Source: Phoronis australis
Taxonomy: Eukaryota > Phoronida > Phoronidae
Length of the DNA stretch: 43,238 nt
Direction of reading: 5' to 3'
NCBI GenBank assembly: GCA_002633005.1
Contig: NMRA01000174.1
Span: 222,516 to 265,753, forward strand
Under the pieces are notes generated by a model. It did not search any database and was not told the origin of the DNA. It worked only from the letters and a program-made list of their open reading frames with translations. Positions 35,201-43,238 of this stretch are shown one piece after another; position 1 is the stretch's first letter; every line of letters begins with the position of its first letter. The position numbers and the translations under genes are program-made.

Positions 35201-35651
35201 TGGCCAACAGAGTCTTGAAGTACGGACAGCGGGCACTGACTATTGCTCGATGCACAGGGAAACACACTCCCTGGTAAATAAGGTCCACATCTGTACAATA
35301 TTTGTAATCGTACAAATCAGATAGATCCCGTTTGAATGTATTTACAGACGGTCTAGCGTGATCCGCCAGCACAGTCAACTCCTTTAATGCCAGTAAAGAC
35401 TCGTATTCATCTACCAAAGCATTCAACTCTCTCAGAGACCAGCTCGAAGTGAGTTCACGAATCGCCTTGGCATGATCATAGTTACGTCCGTGACGTCGTG
35501 GTCTAATCAGCTTCTTGCGAAGAGTAGCCAACTTGGAGAGTTTCTTCTTTTTCTCCCGGCTGGCGGCGGCATTTTCTGATTCAACGAATGCCTGTCTGTT
35601 AGGGAGCCGAGCCCCAGCAGGCTTCTCTAGTCCTGATGTGGTGGCTCCCAT
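25223..35651 (-). CDS. BTBD7: BTBD7, BTB/POZ domain-containing protein 7 (seven coding exons)
   Basis: The coding sequence joins, from 5' to 3' on the minus strand, 35651-34535, 32290-32082, 31555-31480, 30758-30454, 29466-29289, 27833-27544 and 26218-25223. It totals 3,171 nt: 1,056 codons plus TGA. Every intron is GT-AG and the phases match at each join. Domain order is a basic N-terminus with a possible myristoylation signal, BTB1 (about residues 115-190), BTB2 (about 223-330), a BACK-like helical region (about 373-570), a conserved BTBD7 middle region and a disordered Ser-rich tail. Human BTBD7 is about 1,130 residues, so this looks full length. In mammals BTBD7 promotes branching morphogenesis by raising Snail2 and lowering E-cadherin; that role here is inference from orthology. 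I recognised the family from the paired BTB domains and the stretch around KWGEHHLIKRM. Confidence 0.95.
26438..26654. mobile_element. MITE with GGTGAAATCTCACC-type TIRs, copy 2
   Basis: The same family as 15117-15354, in the opposite orientation, inside the last BTBD7 intron. Read on the minus strand it shows AGTGAAATTTCACCAATTTT, then GGTGCAGAACTTGAACA, then TTTGCCATATTGTGCC and GGTGAGATT. It is diverged from copy 1. Confidence 0.6.
27299..27371. repeat. 73-bp foldback repeat, copy 2
   Basis: Bounded by GGGTCCC and GGAACCC, with the inner arms ATTTTGAGAACC and GGTTCTCAAAAT and a loop containing GATGCCCGTTATTCAGTG, the reverse complement of the copy 1 loop with few changes. Located in the last BTBD7 intron. 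Confidence 0.75.
27544..27833 (-). CDS. BTBD7: BTBD7 coding exon 6
   Basis: Encodes residues 629-725, from VPHPDMIDHMRRRECHLRHT to LSTQSYYSPE. The acceptor is ATCTTCTCTAG|TT and the donor is CCGGAG|GTACTA, ending in phase 0. The segment around DRGAIYHQVQLQVVREAGLP followed by DSTVEVLQ is a conserved BTBD7 block with predicted beta and helical content. Its end (YHYTPRRSPSAPGPLS) is Pro/Ser-rich and leads into the disordered tail. GC content is visibly higher than in the flanking introns, as expected for coding sequence. Confidence 0.92.
29289..29466 (-). CDS. BTBD7: BTBD7 coding exon 5
   Basis: Encodes residues 570-628 plus one base: NLLDDQLSQVTETDLVRLRA and later SSVPDTLYML, a highly characteristic BTBD7 segment, ending GHIP. 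The acceptor is CTCATTGTAG|AACCTG and the donor is ACCGG|GTAAGC. The exon ends one base into Val629 and the next exon supplies TT, so the junction reads GHIP-V-PHPDM. The following intron is 1,455 bp. Confidence 0.93.
30454..30758 (-). CDS. BTBD7: BTBD7 coding exon 4
   Basis: Encodes residues 468-569. It begins by completing Glu468 and continues PNLITHTAHSVKKGIKKRDL; its end is MPYYDEVK in phase 0. The acceptor is CTTTCTTCCACAG and the donor is GTCAAG|GTAAGG. The content includes a basic patch (KKGIKKR), an acidic helical stretch (NDIELRDILSEVLPYVRVDHV), KRGLISYPPSHM and YVRPRLF-like residues (MFVRPRLFMPYYDE). These are conserved BTBD7 middle-region features in vertebrates as I recall the family. 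No catalytic motif is expected; BTBD7 is a scaffold or adaptor protein. Confidence 0.93.
31089..31144 (-). other. 56-nt imperfect hairpin in BTBD7 intron
   Basis: The arms TGTTGGTTTT (31095-31104) and AAAACCAACA (31129-31138) are perfectly complementary. They are extended outward by TCAAT/ATTGA and inward by TCCC/GGGA around a T-rich loop. It lies in the intron between coding exons 3 and 4. It could be a pre-miRNA-like stem or a tiny foldback element; the stem is short for a miRNA precursor. Confidence 0.3.
31480..31555 (-). CDS. BTBD7: BTBD7 coding exon 3 (76-nt micro-exon)
   Basis: Short exon encoding residues 443-467 plus one base: ASELEILSAALKWGEHHLIK followed by RMEER. The acceptor is GATTTCAG|GCTAGT and the donor is GAGAGAG|GTGAGA. 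It starts in phase 0 and ends one base into Glu468, which matches the next exon exactly. The KWGEH segment is a hallmark of BTBD7 and of BACK domains generally. The flanking introns are 526 bp (3' side of exon 2) and 721 bp. The exon is too short for simple ORF finding and was found by splice-site and family matching. Confidence 0.93.
32082..32290 (-). CDS. BTBD7: BTBD7 coding exon 2 (BACK-like region start)
   Basis: Encodes residues 373-442, beginning with the split Gly codon and CEDVIVESMTVDNLV. The acceptor is TTTTTCTTAG|G and the donor is ACTCAG|GTAATT; the exon ends in phase 0. The content (helical, LNWSS, YVHRQALRYLREEF, YELSKDYLVDVLKSDF) is the start of the BACK-like helical repeat that follows BTB domains in this family. 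The preceding intron, 32291-34534, is the longest coding intron at 2,244 bp and contains the second copy of the composite SINE/palindrome repeat. Confidence 0.94.
33389..34019. mobile_element. composite repeat copy B (interrupted)
   Basis: The counterpart of 3,004-3,870 within the first coding intron of BTBD7. It has a degraded tRNA-like head on the minus strand (A box TAGCGCAGCGGTTAAG at 33524-33509; weak B box TGTTCGAAACT at 33482-33472), TGACGTCA at 33534-33541, the AAAGGTCACGACCTCC block, and a decayed foldback whose centre-left arm is split by the 154-bp MITE at 33744-33897. Confidence 0.65.
33744..33897. mobile_element. 154-bp nested MITE with AGGGCC-AGTTGCATAAA TIRs
   Basis: Starts AGGGCCGAGTTGCATAAA; the reverse complement of its end is AGGGCCCAGTTGCATAAAA. 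The interior is an imperfect palindrome around ATTGTTCAACAAT and holds another TGACGTCA (33801-33808). Comparison with copy A (GAGCCCTCGTGG without interruption) shows directly that it was inserted between GAGCCC and GGTGG-like flanks. The exact target duplication is ambiguous because the flanks are C-rich. Confidence 0.8.
34535..35651 (-). CDS. BTBD7: BTBD7 coding exon 1 (start codon, both BTB domains)
   Basis: Encodes residues 1-372 plus the first base of Gly373. The start is ATG at 35651-35649, with A at -3 and G at +4. The protein opens MGATTS, which fits an N-myristoylation signal (Gly2, Ser6). A Lys/Arg-rich stretch follows at residues 33-55. BTB1 begins near DLYDYKYCTDVDLIYQG and contains the typical FPVHRAIVSARCPYFKTLL helix. 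BTB2 covers residues 223-330 with CHKAVLAARSPFFRNLL. The donor is CTCAAG|GTAGGT. The exon extends 5' of the ATG to an acceptor (TTTCCTTTCAG) that puts its upstream edge at 35709, so at least one non-coding exon lies farther upstream. Confidence 0.95.
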
Positions 35652-35709
35652 GATTACGTTGCTCTCAGCGCGTAGTCACACGGTGAATTTTCCATCCCTA
35701 GCACACTGT
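35652..35709 (-). other. BTBD7: BTBD7 5' UTR part of the start-codon exon
   Basis: Fifty-eight nucleotides between the acceptor TTTTCCTTTCAG at its upstream edge and the ATG. The acceptor has a clear pyrimidine tract, so an upstream non-coding exon is expected but was not found. If the acceptor is not used, the UTR simply continues upstream. Confidence 0.7.
35654..35695 (-). CDS. upstream ORF in the BTBD7 5' UTR (13 codons)
   Basis: The peptide reads MENSPCDYALRAT and then TAA. Its ATG is in strong context (GGGATGG: G at -3, G at +4). It terminates two bases before the BTBD7 ATG (TAA-TC-ATG), so ribosomes translating it would have to reinitiate almost in place or leak past. It lies wholly within the exon that carries the main start codon, so it would be in any transcript that uses the 35709 acceptor. 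The presence is seen directly; any regulatory role is inference, as no comparative data are available here. Confidence 0.5.
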   Translation of the reverse strand: MENSPCDYALRAT

Positions 35710-38383
35710 CTGAAAGGAAAACACAGATTAAAACTATGGTAACTATGGCACAAAAATTTTTTCTAGTTTTCAAAGGCTAATTAATTACCTGGCTGCAAAC
35801 AATGGAAAGGCTAACAACTGTTTATCACAACACTGTACAAACCACCCTTATGAAAGATTATTAAAAATTTCTTCATTTTTATTTTGGTTGAAAACTTAAA
35901 CAAAACTAAAATTTCACTAGCCCCCAACATTCTGTGCTAAAGTGGCAGACGGTTACTTTAGTAACCAAATTTGTGAAAATCAACATCCAGAAACAAGGAC
36001 AACTAAAAACCTAAGATTACGAAAACAGACAAGATCACATGTTTAGCTCGATATAGTACAAAGATCCCTGTCCTCACCAGACTTTATGAGCGTGGTGGCC
36101 CACAGAGCTAAAATTTTCAGCATCCCATTCTGAAATTTGACCACCATGCTCAAATTTTGACCCCCATGTTCAATTTTTGAATGATTTGTGCTTTTAACAG
36201 GCATCAACTTGTGAAATGTAGTCACCATTGTCACATTTGTCAGTCTATTGCTCACTGCAGAATGAATCTTACCACTTTAAGATAATTGTTTCCTAGACAA
36301 TGATCAACAAAAAATTTAACAAAAAATGCAGAGATTTAGCTTCAAACATTGCGATTGAGTTCTACTACTCCTACTGAGCTCAACACATATCCTGGTGAAA
36401 AGATGGCAAATATCAATACTTAGGTGGAAGCTTGCCCACCACATCTCTTAAGTAGAGCAGTGACTGGGTTAATGGTGTAAACCTGACAGGAAGCCCAAAA
36501 CCTTAGAAGTGTTTAAATCAGCATACATACGTAATAGAGCACATTATTTTGATGTAGACAGGAAATGATTAACTTATTAAAACGGAATCCTTGATTCATT
36601 AATTCATTAATTTCTTCATGCCATACTAAAAGTCAAGCACGTATTTGAGAGTCCTCCGACAGAAAGGTTCACGTCTATAAAAAAATGCAGAACTTCCAAT
36701 AACAAAACACTGTTATCTACAGAAATGGTAATGTTAGCTATTAATATCACCAACGAACCACTTATTCAACTGCAACATGGCTGCGTGCAGCACGTATCCC
36801 CAATGGGCTAAAACTCTGGACATCAGTGAAAATGACTTCGACATGATAATTGCTCAGTACTCTTAGCCAATTAACTTGCTTAGGCTTAACTCAATTGGGT
36901 ACTTCCCAAGTGGCCTAACACACAGAGAAATGCACACGGCTCTTCTCTCCAAAGTTATTTTCTAAATGTACATCCTGTCCTCCAACTGCAGTGTACACTT
37001 CACAACCAATGTTTATGCCTACCAAAACTATCATCAGTCCACAATCCGCTCAGTGTTGTAGAATACTCAGTTTGTGTGAAATTAGATGAACAACAATCAA
37101 CGGTCAAACAAATTCCTCGCCAAATTCCCATCAGGTCATCTGCAGTTTCACCCAAAAACCACAAAACTCACAACTGTTACTACCAGACCACATCTACAGC
37201 TGGGGGCAGCAAGGACTCACTTCAGCAACACCAGGATACAGTGTGTTGGAAGGCGTCCTGCAGACTCCCCATGTTAACCATCAGACCTCCCCTGTCTAAT
37301 CAGTAGTGACTGAATCTGGCCTTTGTGGCACCCGGGTAATCCCAGCAGAGCAATCATCACCTTAAGGATCAGCAGACCAACCATGCCTTATGTATCAGCG
37401 TATGTTAGACACATCTGAAGACATTCTTGTTGAGAACAAAATTCTTCAATTACAAAAATAATTGCCATAATTGAAATTTTTCTATTTTTCAAAGGCTGAC
37501 GTTCTCGGTACGAGTAATTAAAATATCGCCAGGAGTTATTTTAAGACAGCACTTCAGTACAAACCATACTAATGACAGATTTTTGTTTGTTTTTTCTACT
37601 TGTTGAGAAATTGGACAATGAAATTCCACTTGTCTGCTATTAGAGTGTGTTCACATTTGACCATTGACTGAACATTGTATGAAGGACACTTGTACATCAG
37701 ACAAGCCTTGGTAAGTTATAAAATCATGATTTTCATTTCATTTGAAGAAATGCTTACATACAGTAATTTCATTATCAACTAATTACTTACCTCAATTATA
37801 ACCGCCCAGAACCCTTGCATATCAAGTATCATACCACAATAGGCGGTCAATATGCCACCATGTAGACTCAAAAAGGTCACAAACTATAATCCCACAGACA
37901 CTGAACAGAGGAGATGAACATACCAAATTATCGATGCAACGAGAAATCAGAAAGACCACTTACGAAGCATTCGCTTCATCTTATACCCATTTTCATAGCA
38001 CGCAGTGTGTGCCAGACAGGCGACAGAATCAATAGACAAGTAAAGAACAAGCCATTACAAAATTCTGATTAATGCATATAATCAGAGCAGGAGCTTTAAG
38101 ACAAACACATGGTTAATTCCTTGGACAAACACGGGGAGACCAAGAGGCTGTACAAGGAAAACTATCATTTAGCTCCATGAAGTACTGATTAAACAAAGCA
38201 AAAACCACTATTAATACCTTTAAAAAATAAGTTAAAATCTCAGCAGTTTAGGATACGATATGCTTTAACATTTTCAAGTTCTATACAATAGCTACCATCA
38301 GACAATGTTTTGAGAAACTACAGACATTCCATACAATGTAAGAAGGCTTTGAAAAGGGAAAATATCAATGTTGACAACTATTT
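35710..38383. other. BTBD7 upstream region, first exon not located
   Basis: Expected to hold the first intron, a non-coding first exon and the promoter. I saw no CpG-rich patch, TATA box or initiator strong enough to place a start site. Some short ORFs around 37,076-37,306 look random. Confidence 0.5.
36123..36181. repeat. three imperfect 20-bp tandem units
   Basis: Units like CCATTCTGAAATTTGACCA, CCATGCTCAAATTTTGACC and CCCATGTTCAATTTTTGAA. A small local repeat in the non-coding region upstream of BTBD7. Confidence 0.6.
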
Positions 38384-38583
38384 TTGTCCGAAATTTGTAA
38401 GTTTTCACAGTAACTGTTCACCTCAAATGCTCCAAACTCTCGAGTCTAATACAAGTTAAAGGGACGAAAAACCTAGACCTTCTGTTGTCCAAAATTTGTA
38501 AGATATCATAGTAATTGTTCGTCTCAAACGCTCTGAACTCTCGAGTCTAATACAAGTTACATTGACGAAAAACCTAGACCTTT
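38384..38583. repeat. tandem duplication of a 101-bp unit
   Basis: Two head-to-tail copies, each with TTTGTAAG, a CTCTCGAGTCTAATACAAGT block and GACGAAAAACCTAGACCTT. A handful of differences separate them. Non-coding. Confidence 0.9.
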
Positions 38584-39099
38584 AATAACATTAACTTTTG
38601 ATTTAGGCAACTATTACAAAATTGGTCTCATATTGTTCTTAATTCAGAATAGAAATAATTTCCAGACTTGAGAAATACTGACAGTTCGTTACTGCTTCTA
38701 ACCAAGCTCCATAATGAAGATTGCTTGTCAGGATGGGTTAGTTTAGCAGCCGAACTTGGCCACCAGTGGAATTCCAAGCGTTTTGTTTTGTTGCAATCAA
38801 TTCCAAGCGTTTCGTTGCAATCAATTTCAATTTCAATTCAAGCAAAGGATTAAAAGAAGAAAAGTTGTTTTTTGATACCAAAACATACGTATTTTGTCCA
38901 TTTAAAGGTTTGGTTTTCATGAAGTTCCTCCAAAATGGCCATGCAGAAATGGCAGCACCAGCTGAAGCACAATACAAATCACATGACAAACGTTTTGCGA
39001 CAACTCCACGCAAAGTAATTTACTTCATATCAAAAACACAAAACAGAAAATCTCATGCAATACAGGTGAATTTATGGTACTTCTACAAATAGCCCCTTC

Positions 39100-39269
39100 C
39101 TGGAATACCAGATACCGACATAATTGTAAAAATTAAAATTGTCACCAGGGGGCACAGAATATGTTGTATCCGTCTGAAAATGGGAAGGCATCGTCATCTC
39201 TCTAATAAAAACATATCTTCCAAATTTCATGCAAAATAGTCAAGGAACCCACATATGTATATGAGGGTG
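39100..39269 (+). repeat. isolated CTCF-like repeat unit
   Basis: The head TCACCAGGGGGCAC at 39142-39155 is followed by GTCTGAAAAT, CATCGTCATCTCT and CAAATTTCATGCAAAATAG, CAAGGAACCCACA, ending in TATGTATATGAGGGTG (39254-39269), identical to the end of the array at 1943-1958. It lies about 3.5 kb upstream of BTBD7. Confidence 0.65.
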
Positions 39270-39783
39270 TATAACAAAGGTTAATTTTAGCAATACCACG
39301 GTATGTATGAAATTGGCGTCATTTTACCTTAATTATTATTTTGCTACAACATTAAATTGCCACTTATGATTCTGATGCCAATAAAATTTTATTGTTGCAT
39401 AATGACTTACAATCTTGCAGTGCAGACATCAAAAAATTGATAAGCCGAGATAGACCTGATGAATCATTCTTCACTTATTCAGCATGGCTCTACCTTCCGA
39501 AAAACTAGGTTAATCACACAATGTACCTTTCTACCTGGACAAAAATTGAATACAGGTACCAAAAAGGCCTAACTTGTATGGATTTTTACTGAAGGAGAAC
39601 TTTGGATTGAATTGAGATGGCAACACGATAACTGAACATGATTTCTGCTCTTTCAGGGGAAACAAGAATTTTCTGCTCACAAAATTGTCTTAAAACAACA
39701 AACTGACATTTAGGAAATAGGTCAAAATTACATAATTAACTTCATTAATGAACAACAGTCAAGCACTCTCCATCACGAAGGGT

Positions 39784-39860
39784 TAATAATGCCTGACAGG
39801 CTTGGAAGACTACTCAAGAAGTCTCGACTTTTTAAGAAGTCTCGACTTTTTAACAGTATA
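39784..39860. repeat. 20-bp direct duplication
   Basis: AAGAAGTCTCGACTTTTT occurs twice in a row (near 39,814-39,852), a little upstream of the LINE. Confidence 0.8.
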
Positions 39861-40279
39861 AAATCGAAGATAATCGTGTAATGTTGACCATGACTGGACC
39901 AATGTTTCAAACTTATAGCCACCAAAGTATGTCTGAATAACAAAATTGTCATGAATTTAAATTTGCACCAAAAGGATGGCTGCCCCTGTAGGCAGGGGAC
40001 CCTCTATCAGAGGTAAATAAAGATGGTGCCTACCACCCAGCTCATCTGCGTGATACAGTACGAGCCTGCATATGATGAGCCTGGTCCTCCAGGTTGGGAG
40101 TTTGGCAAGGGGTCAACTGCCCCTTCCTGTAAAAATAGCTAGTTACAGAAACACGAAAGGAGATTACAAATTCTGACTTCTTGGGAGATGGAAGAGACAC
40201 TGGTGAGTCAGAGCTAATGAAGCTGGGCGGTGAAAGCCTCAGGGATGCCGTCAAGTGGTAACCTCGTCCATCGAACAAG

Positions 40280-41050
40280 GCCCTCTGGATCGGTTCATGG
40301 AATATACGCACCATGTATGAGACAGGAAAAACGGTACAAATAGCAAAGGAGATGGAGCGCTACCAAATCAACATACTTGGGATCAGCAAAGCCCACTGGA
40401 TCCGGCATGGAGAGCAACGTTTATCCACAGGTGAAAAGTTTATCCACTCAGGACATGAAGAAGGAAAGCATGAAGATGGTGTTGGAATACTACTCAGCAA
40501 ATCAGCACAAAAAACACTTAGAGGATGGGAGCCGCATGGAGCTCGGAATATTCTAGCGTCATTCACCACCAGAAATTCAACATGAACATTATTCAGATCT
40601 ATGCACCAACAAACGAAGCAGAGGAAGAGACAAAAGATGAATTCTACATTAGGCTACAACAAGTGATCAAAAAACTCCCAGAAAAGGTCATCAACATTAT
40701 TATGGGAGATGCCAATGCAAAAGTAGGAGAAAACAATTTCGGATATGAGGAAACTATGGGAAAACACGGAGTCGGCGAGGAAAATGACAATAGAGAAAGG
40801 TTCAAAGACCTGTGCGGTTTCAACAACTTAGTGATCGCAGGAAGTACATTCCCACACAGGAGGATTCACAAAGTCACATGGATCTCGCCTGATGGAGTAA
40901 CTGAAAATCAAATAGACCATTTCTGTATATCCCGTAAATTCAGAAGATCAGTGGAAGATGTGAGAGTAATGAGAGGAGCAGATGTCGGTTCAGACCACAA
41001 CCTTGTGCTTGCAAAACTTAGGATAAAGCTGAGACGATTCAAAGCAGGCA
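40280..41050 (+). pseudogene. LINE endonuclease domain (frameshifted)
   Basis: Apurinic-endonuclease fold signatures in order: GSWNIRTMYETGKT, ILGISKAHW, IIQIYAPTN, IIMGDANAKVG, ITW-like VTWISPDG, QIDHF and GSDHNLV. A one-base frameshift near 40,573 moves the reading frame between FTTR and KFNMN. The position that is normally Glu in the E-x-x-W motif (usually S-E-x-x-W) is Lys here (SKAHW), so the nuclease would probably be inactive even without the frameshift. A stop codon upstream at 40259-40261 in this frame limits the N-terminus. Confidence 0.85.
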
Positions 41051-42512
41051 GCAATGGGAACCAACTGAAGTATCAGACCAACCTGTTACAAGACGAACAG
41101 AAAAGGAAGGAGTTTAAACTCACGCTCACAAACAAATTCCAACCACTGCAGGAACTAGAAAAGGAAGTAAGCGATGATGTAAATACAATGTGGAAAAGAG
41201 TAAGAGACACCTTCACTGACACCTGCCAAGAAGTGCTCGGACACAGGAAACAGACACACCAAGAATGGATAACACGGGAATCCTTAAGTAAAATAGAGGA
41301 ACGAAGAGCAAAGAAGCAAGATGTTCACAATAGCAAAACAAGAGCTGAAAAAGCAATGACACAGGAAGCATACAGAACTGCCCACAGAGAAGTAAAGAAC
41401 AGCGTTAAAAACGATAAGGAAAAATTCCTGAACGACATAGCGGAAAGAACGGAGGAAGCAGCAGTCAATGGACACATGAGAATACTGTTTCAAAACACGT
41501 CTCGTTTAGCTGGCAGAAATCGAAAACCAGAGGTACCAGTGAAAGACAAAAACGGGAAAACAGTATTTGGAAAAGATAATCAACTTAAGAGATGGAAAGA
41601 GCACTTTGATGCACTCCTCAACAGACCACCACCAGACAACCCCCCAGATATTATGCCAGCAAGACATGACTTACAAATCGACTGTGAACCACCAACACTA
41701 GATGAAATTTCATTTGCTCTGAGATTCCTAAAGACAGCAAAAGCCACAGGACCAGACCATATCCCCCAGAGGTACTACTGGCCGACATCCCTTCAACTGC
41801 AAAGTTATTGAACGATCTCTGCCACAAAGTATGGACACATGAAATCTTACCAGACGATTGGAAAGAAGGACATCTAATAAAATTACCAAAGAAAGGAGAC
41901 CTTGGAACTGTAACAACCACCGAGGGATTACGCTGCTATCAATACCAGGGAAAGTTCAAGGTAGATGAAAAACTTAGGGACCAACAAGCGGGTTTCAGAA
42001 AGGCAGATCTTGCTCCGATCAGATAGCAAAGTTAAGAATCATCCTCAAACAATCCATGGAATGGAACTCTCCCTATTGATCAATTTTGTGGACTTTGAAA
42101 AGGCAATCGACAGCATCGACAGAAGCACATTATGGAAGCTCATGCGCCATTATGGCATCCCAGAAAAGAAAGTAACACTGGTCAAAAACATGTACGAAGG
42201 AAGTAACTGCCGTGTTCTTCGTGATGGTGAAATGACAGACCCATTTGAAATCAGAACAGGTGTGAAGCAAGGCTGTCTTCTGTCACCTTTTCTTTTCAGC
42301 CTAGTAATAGACTGGACAATGAGAGAGGTGACAACAGGCAGAAGAAACGGAATACAGTGGACCCTATGGACACAGCTGGATGACCTGGACTACGCAGATG
42401 ACATTGCACTACTCTCTCACACAGCAAGCCAAATACGAAGGAAAACAGATGAACTGGACAAAACAGCAAGGAAGATTGGCCTTGTCATCAACAGTGAAAT
42501 AACAAAAGTCTT
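41051..42512 (+). pseudogene. LINE linker and reverse transcriptase domain (frameshifted, internal deletion)
   Basis: The linker (Lys/Glu-rich) leads into RT blocks: KATGPDHIP, LIKLPKKGD, NHRGITLLSIPGK, DEKLRDQQAGFRK, INFVDFEKAIDSIDR, GVKQGCLLSPFLFSLVID and the catalytic YADD at 42391-42402. A base is missing in the C run near 41,768 (HIPP to HIPQ). Between IPGK and DEKLRD about a dozen residues found in relatives are absent, and the frame changes again near 41,905 and 42,000. The catalytic box itself is intact. Confidence 0.85.
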
Positions 42513-43172
42513 CACTTAACCCCAAAGACAGAAACACCAATTGAAATAAATGGATCAATCCTGCAGGAAGTTGAACATTTCACATACCTTGGCAGCAAGA
42601 TAGATAAAAAAAGGGGGACCGAAGCTGACATACGAGCAAGAATTGCCAAAGCCAGAACTGCATTTTACCAACTAATGAAAGTATGGAAAGCTAGGAAACT
42701 CTCGCTGAAAACAAAATTGAGATTGTTCATCTCAAATATGAAATCAGTACTGTTATATGAATCAGAGACCTGGACAAACACAAAAACAAACTTCAAGAGA
42801 CTGCAAACTTTTGTCAATTCATGCCTGAGAAAAAATTTGAGGATACAGTGGCCAGAAAGGATAAGAAATGAAGAATTGTGGGAAAGAACAGGACAGACAC
42901 CAGTGGAAGAGGAGATCGGCCGAAGGAAATGGCGCTGGATTGGACATACACTAAGAAGACCAACAAGTAGCACTTCCAGACACGCATTAAAGTGGAACCC
43001 ACAGGGTAAACGAAACAGAGGCAGACCACGAATGACCAGGAGAAGATGCATCACCGATGACATGGAGAGGTTAGGATACTCATGGAGACAGCTAGAAGGA
43101 ATCGCCCAGGACAGAACAAAATGGAAATCTCTGATTCGTGGCCTATACCCTGGTAGGGGTGACGGGCATTGA
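42513..43172 (+). pseudogene. LINE C-terminal domain
   Basis: After another frame change near 42,508 the frame is open to the terminal stop: LTPKTETPIEINGS, FTYLGSKID, then MKSVLLYESETWT, RRKWRWIGHTLRR and RGLYPGRGDGH. This matches the thumb and C-terminal part of RTE-like pol proteins. It is the longest uninterrupted piece of the element. Confidence 0.85.
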
Positions 43173-43238
43173 TGAAAAGGATGGCAAATGCTCTGGTAAA
43201 GGGTCATGCAGCAGTTGCAGCGTCATATTTGAAAACTA

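Larger units (their letters stand above)
39960..43190 (+). mobile_element. degenerate RTE/BovB-like LINE retrotransposon
   Basis: A single pol-type ORF in the order APE-type endonuclease, reverse transcriptase, C-terminal domain, spread over three reading frames and ending at the stop near 43,170. The 5' part (about 39,960-40,280) is non-coding and contains GGCAAGGGGTCAACTGCCCC and CCTTCCTGTAAAAATAG, reminiscent of leaders of this group. The left boundary is approximate and the 3' end was not resolved before the window ends. The C-terminal part (RWIGHTLRR, NRGRPRMTRRR, LGYSWRQLEGIAQDR) is typical of RTE/BovB-type elements annotated as craniofacial development protein 2-like; exact clade assignment needs a tree. 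Confidence 0.85.

Noticed and set aside
38766-39092. 108-codon open reading frame, plus strand
   Set aside because: Starts inside a small direct repeat (CCAAGCGTTTCGTTGCAATC-like) and runs towards the dispersed repeat; no domain.
1-43238. CRISPR array, prophage or bacterial operon
   Set aside because: The 25-bp satellite has no spacers, and all coding sequence is spliced or LINE-derived; nothing prokaryotic.

Overview
The window is animal nuclear DNA. It is AT-rich and intron-containing, with canonical GT-AG splice sites, short interspersed and foldback repeats, and a decayed non-LTR retrotransposon. Nothing looks bacterial, viral or plasmid-borne. The one gene that can be reconstructed is an invertebrate ortholog of BTBD7, a protein with two BTB/POZ domains. 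Gene structure and repeat types fit a marine invertebrate bilaterian such as a mollusc, another lophotrochozoan, or an invertebrate deuterostome. The species cannot be fixed from sequence alone.

Layout. Positions 1-25,100 hold no gene I can support. They contain a dispersed repeat family with units of about 125 bp (about 880-1,965 and 8,910-9,310), a composite repeat made of a tRNA-like SINE plus a 119-bp near-perfect palindrome (about 3,004-3,870), a long-TIR foldback element (6,559-7,062), a 25-bp satellite that stops at an N (8,067-8,273), a 1.74-kb head-to-tail duplication whose join is a single N (8,425-11,908), and small tandem or inverted repeats (14,177-14,398; 15,117-15,354; 16,557-16,630).

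Positions 25,223-35,709 hold BTBD7 on the minus strand. Seven coding exons join without a frame error into a 1,056-codon protein. Every boundary has GT-AG signals and matching phase. The exon with the start codon also carries at least 58 nt of 5' UTR with a 13-codon upstream ORF. The long last exon encodes a disordered tail with ten copies of a P-D-V/I/L motif. Introns carry a second copy of the composite repeat (about 33,389-34,019, itself interrupted by a 154-bp MITE) and second copies of two small foldback elements.

Positions 35,710-39,960 are non-coding, probably the BTBD7 promoter, first exon and first intron, but I could not locate an upstream exon. One more unit of the dispersed repeat lies at about 39,139-39,269. 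Positions about 39,960-43,190 are a degenerate RTE/BovB-like LINE on the plus strand, with an endonuclease, a reverse transcriptase and a C-terminal domain broken by frameshifts and a small deletion.

The most interesting signals outside the gene are these: (1) repeat units that each begin with a near-perfect match to the vertebrate CTCF consensus, all in one orientation; (2) the composite repeat, in which a tRNA-like pol III promoter has a full TGACGTCA site at the same 9-nt spacing in both copies; (3) the repeated P-D-V motif in the BTBD7 tail. I see no convincing new multi-gene system. The 1.74-kb duplication is probably an unmerged allele at an assembly gap.
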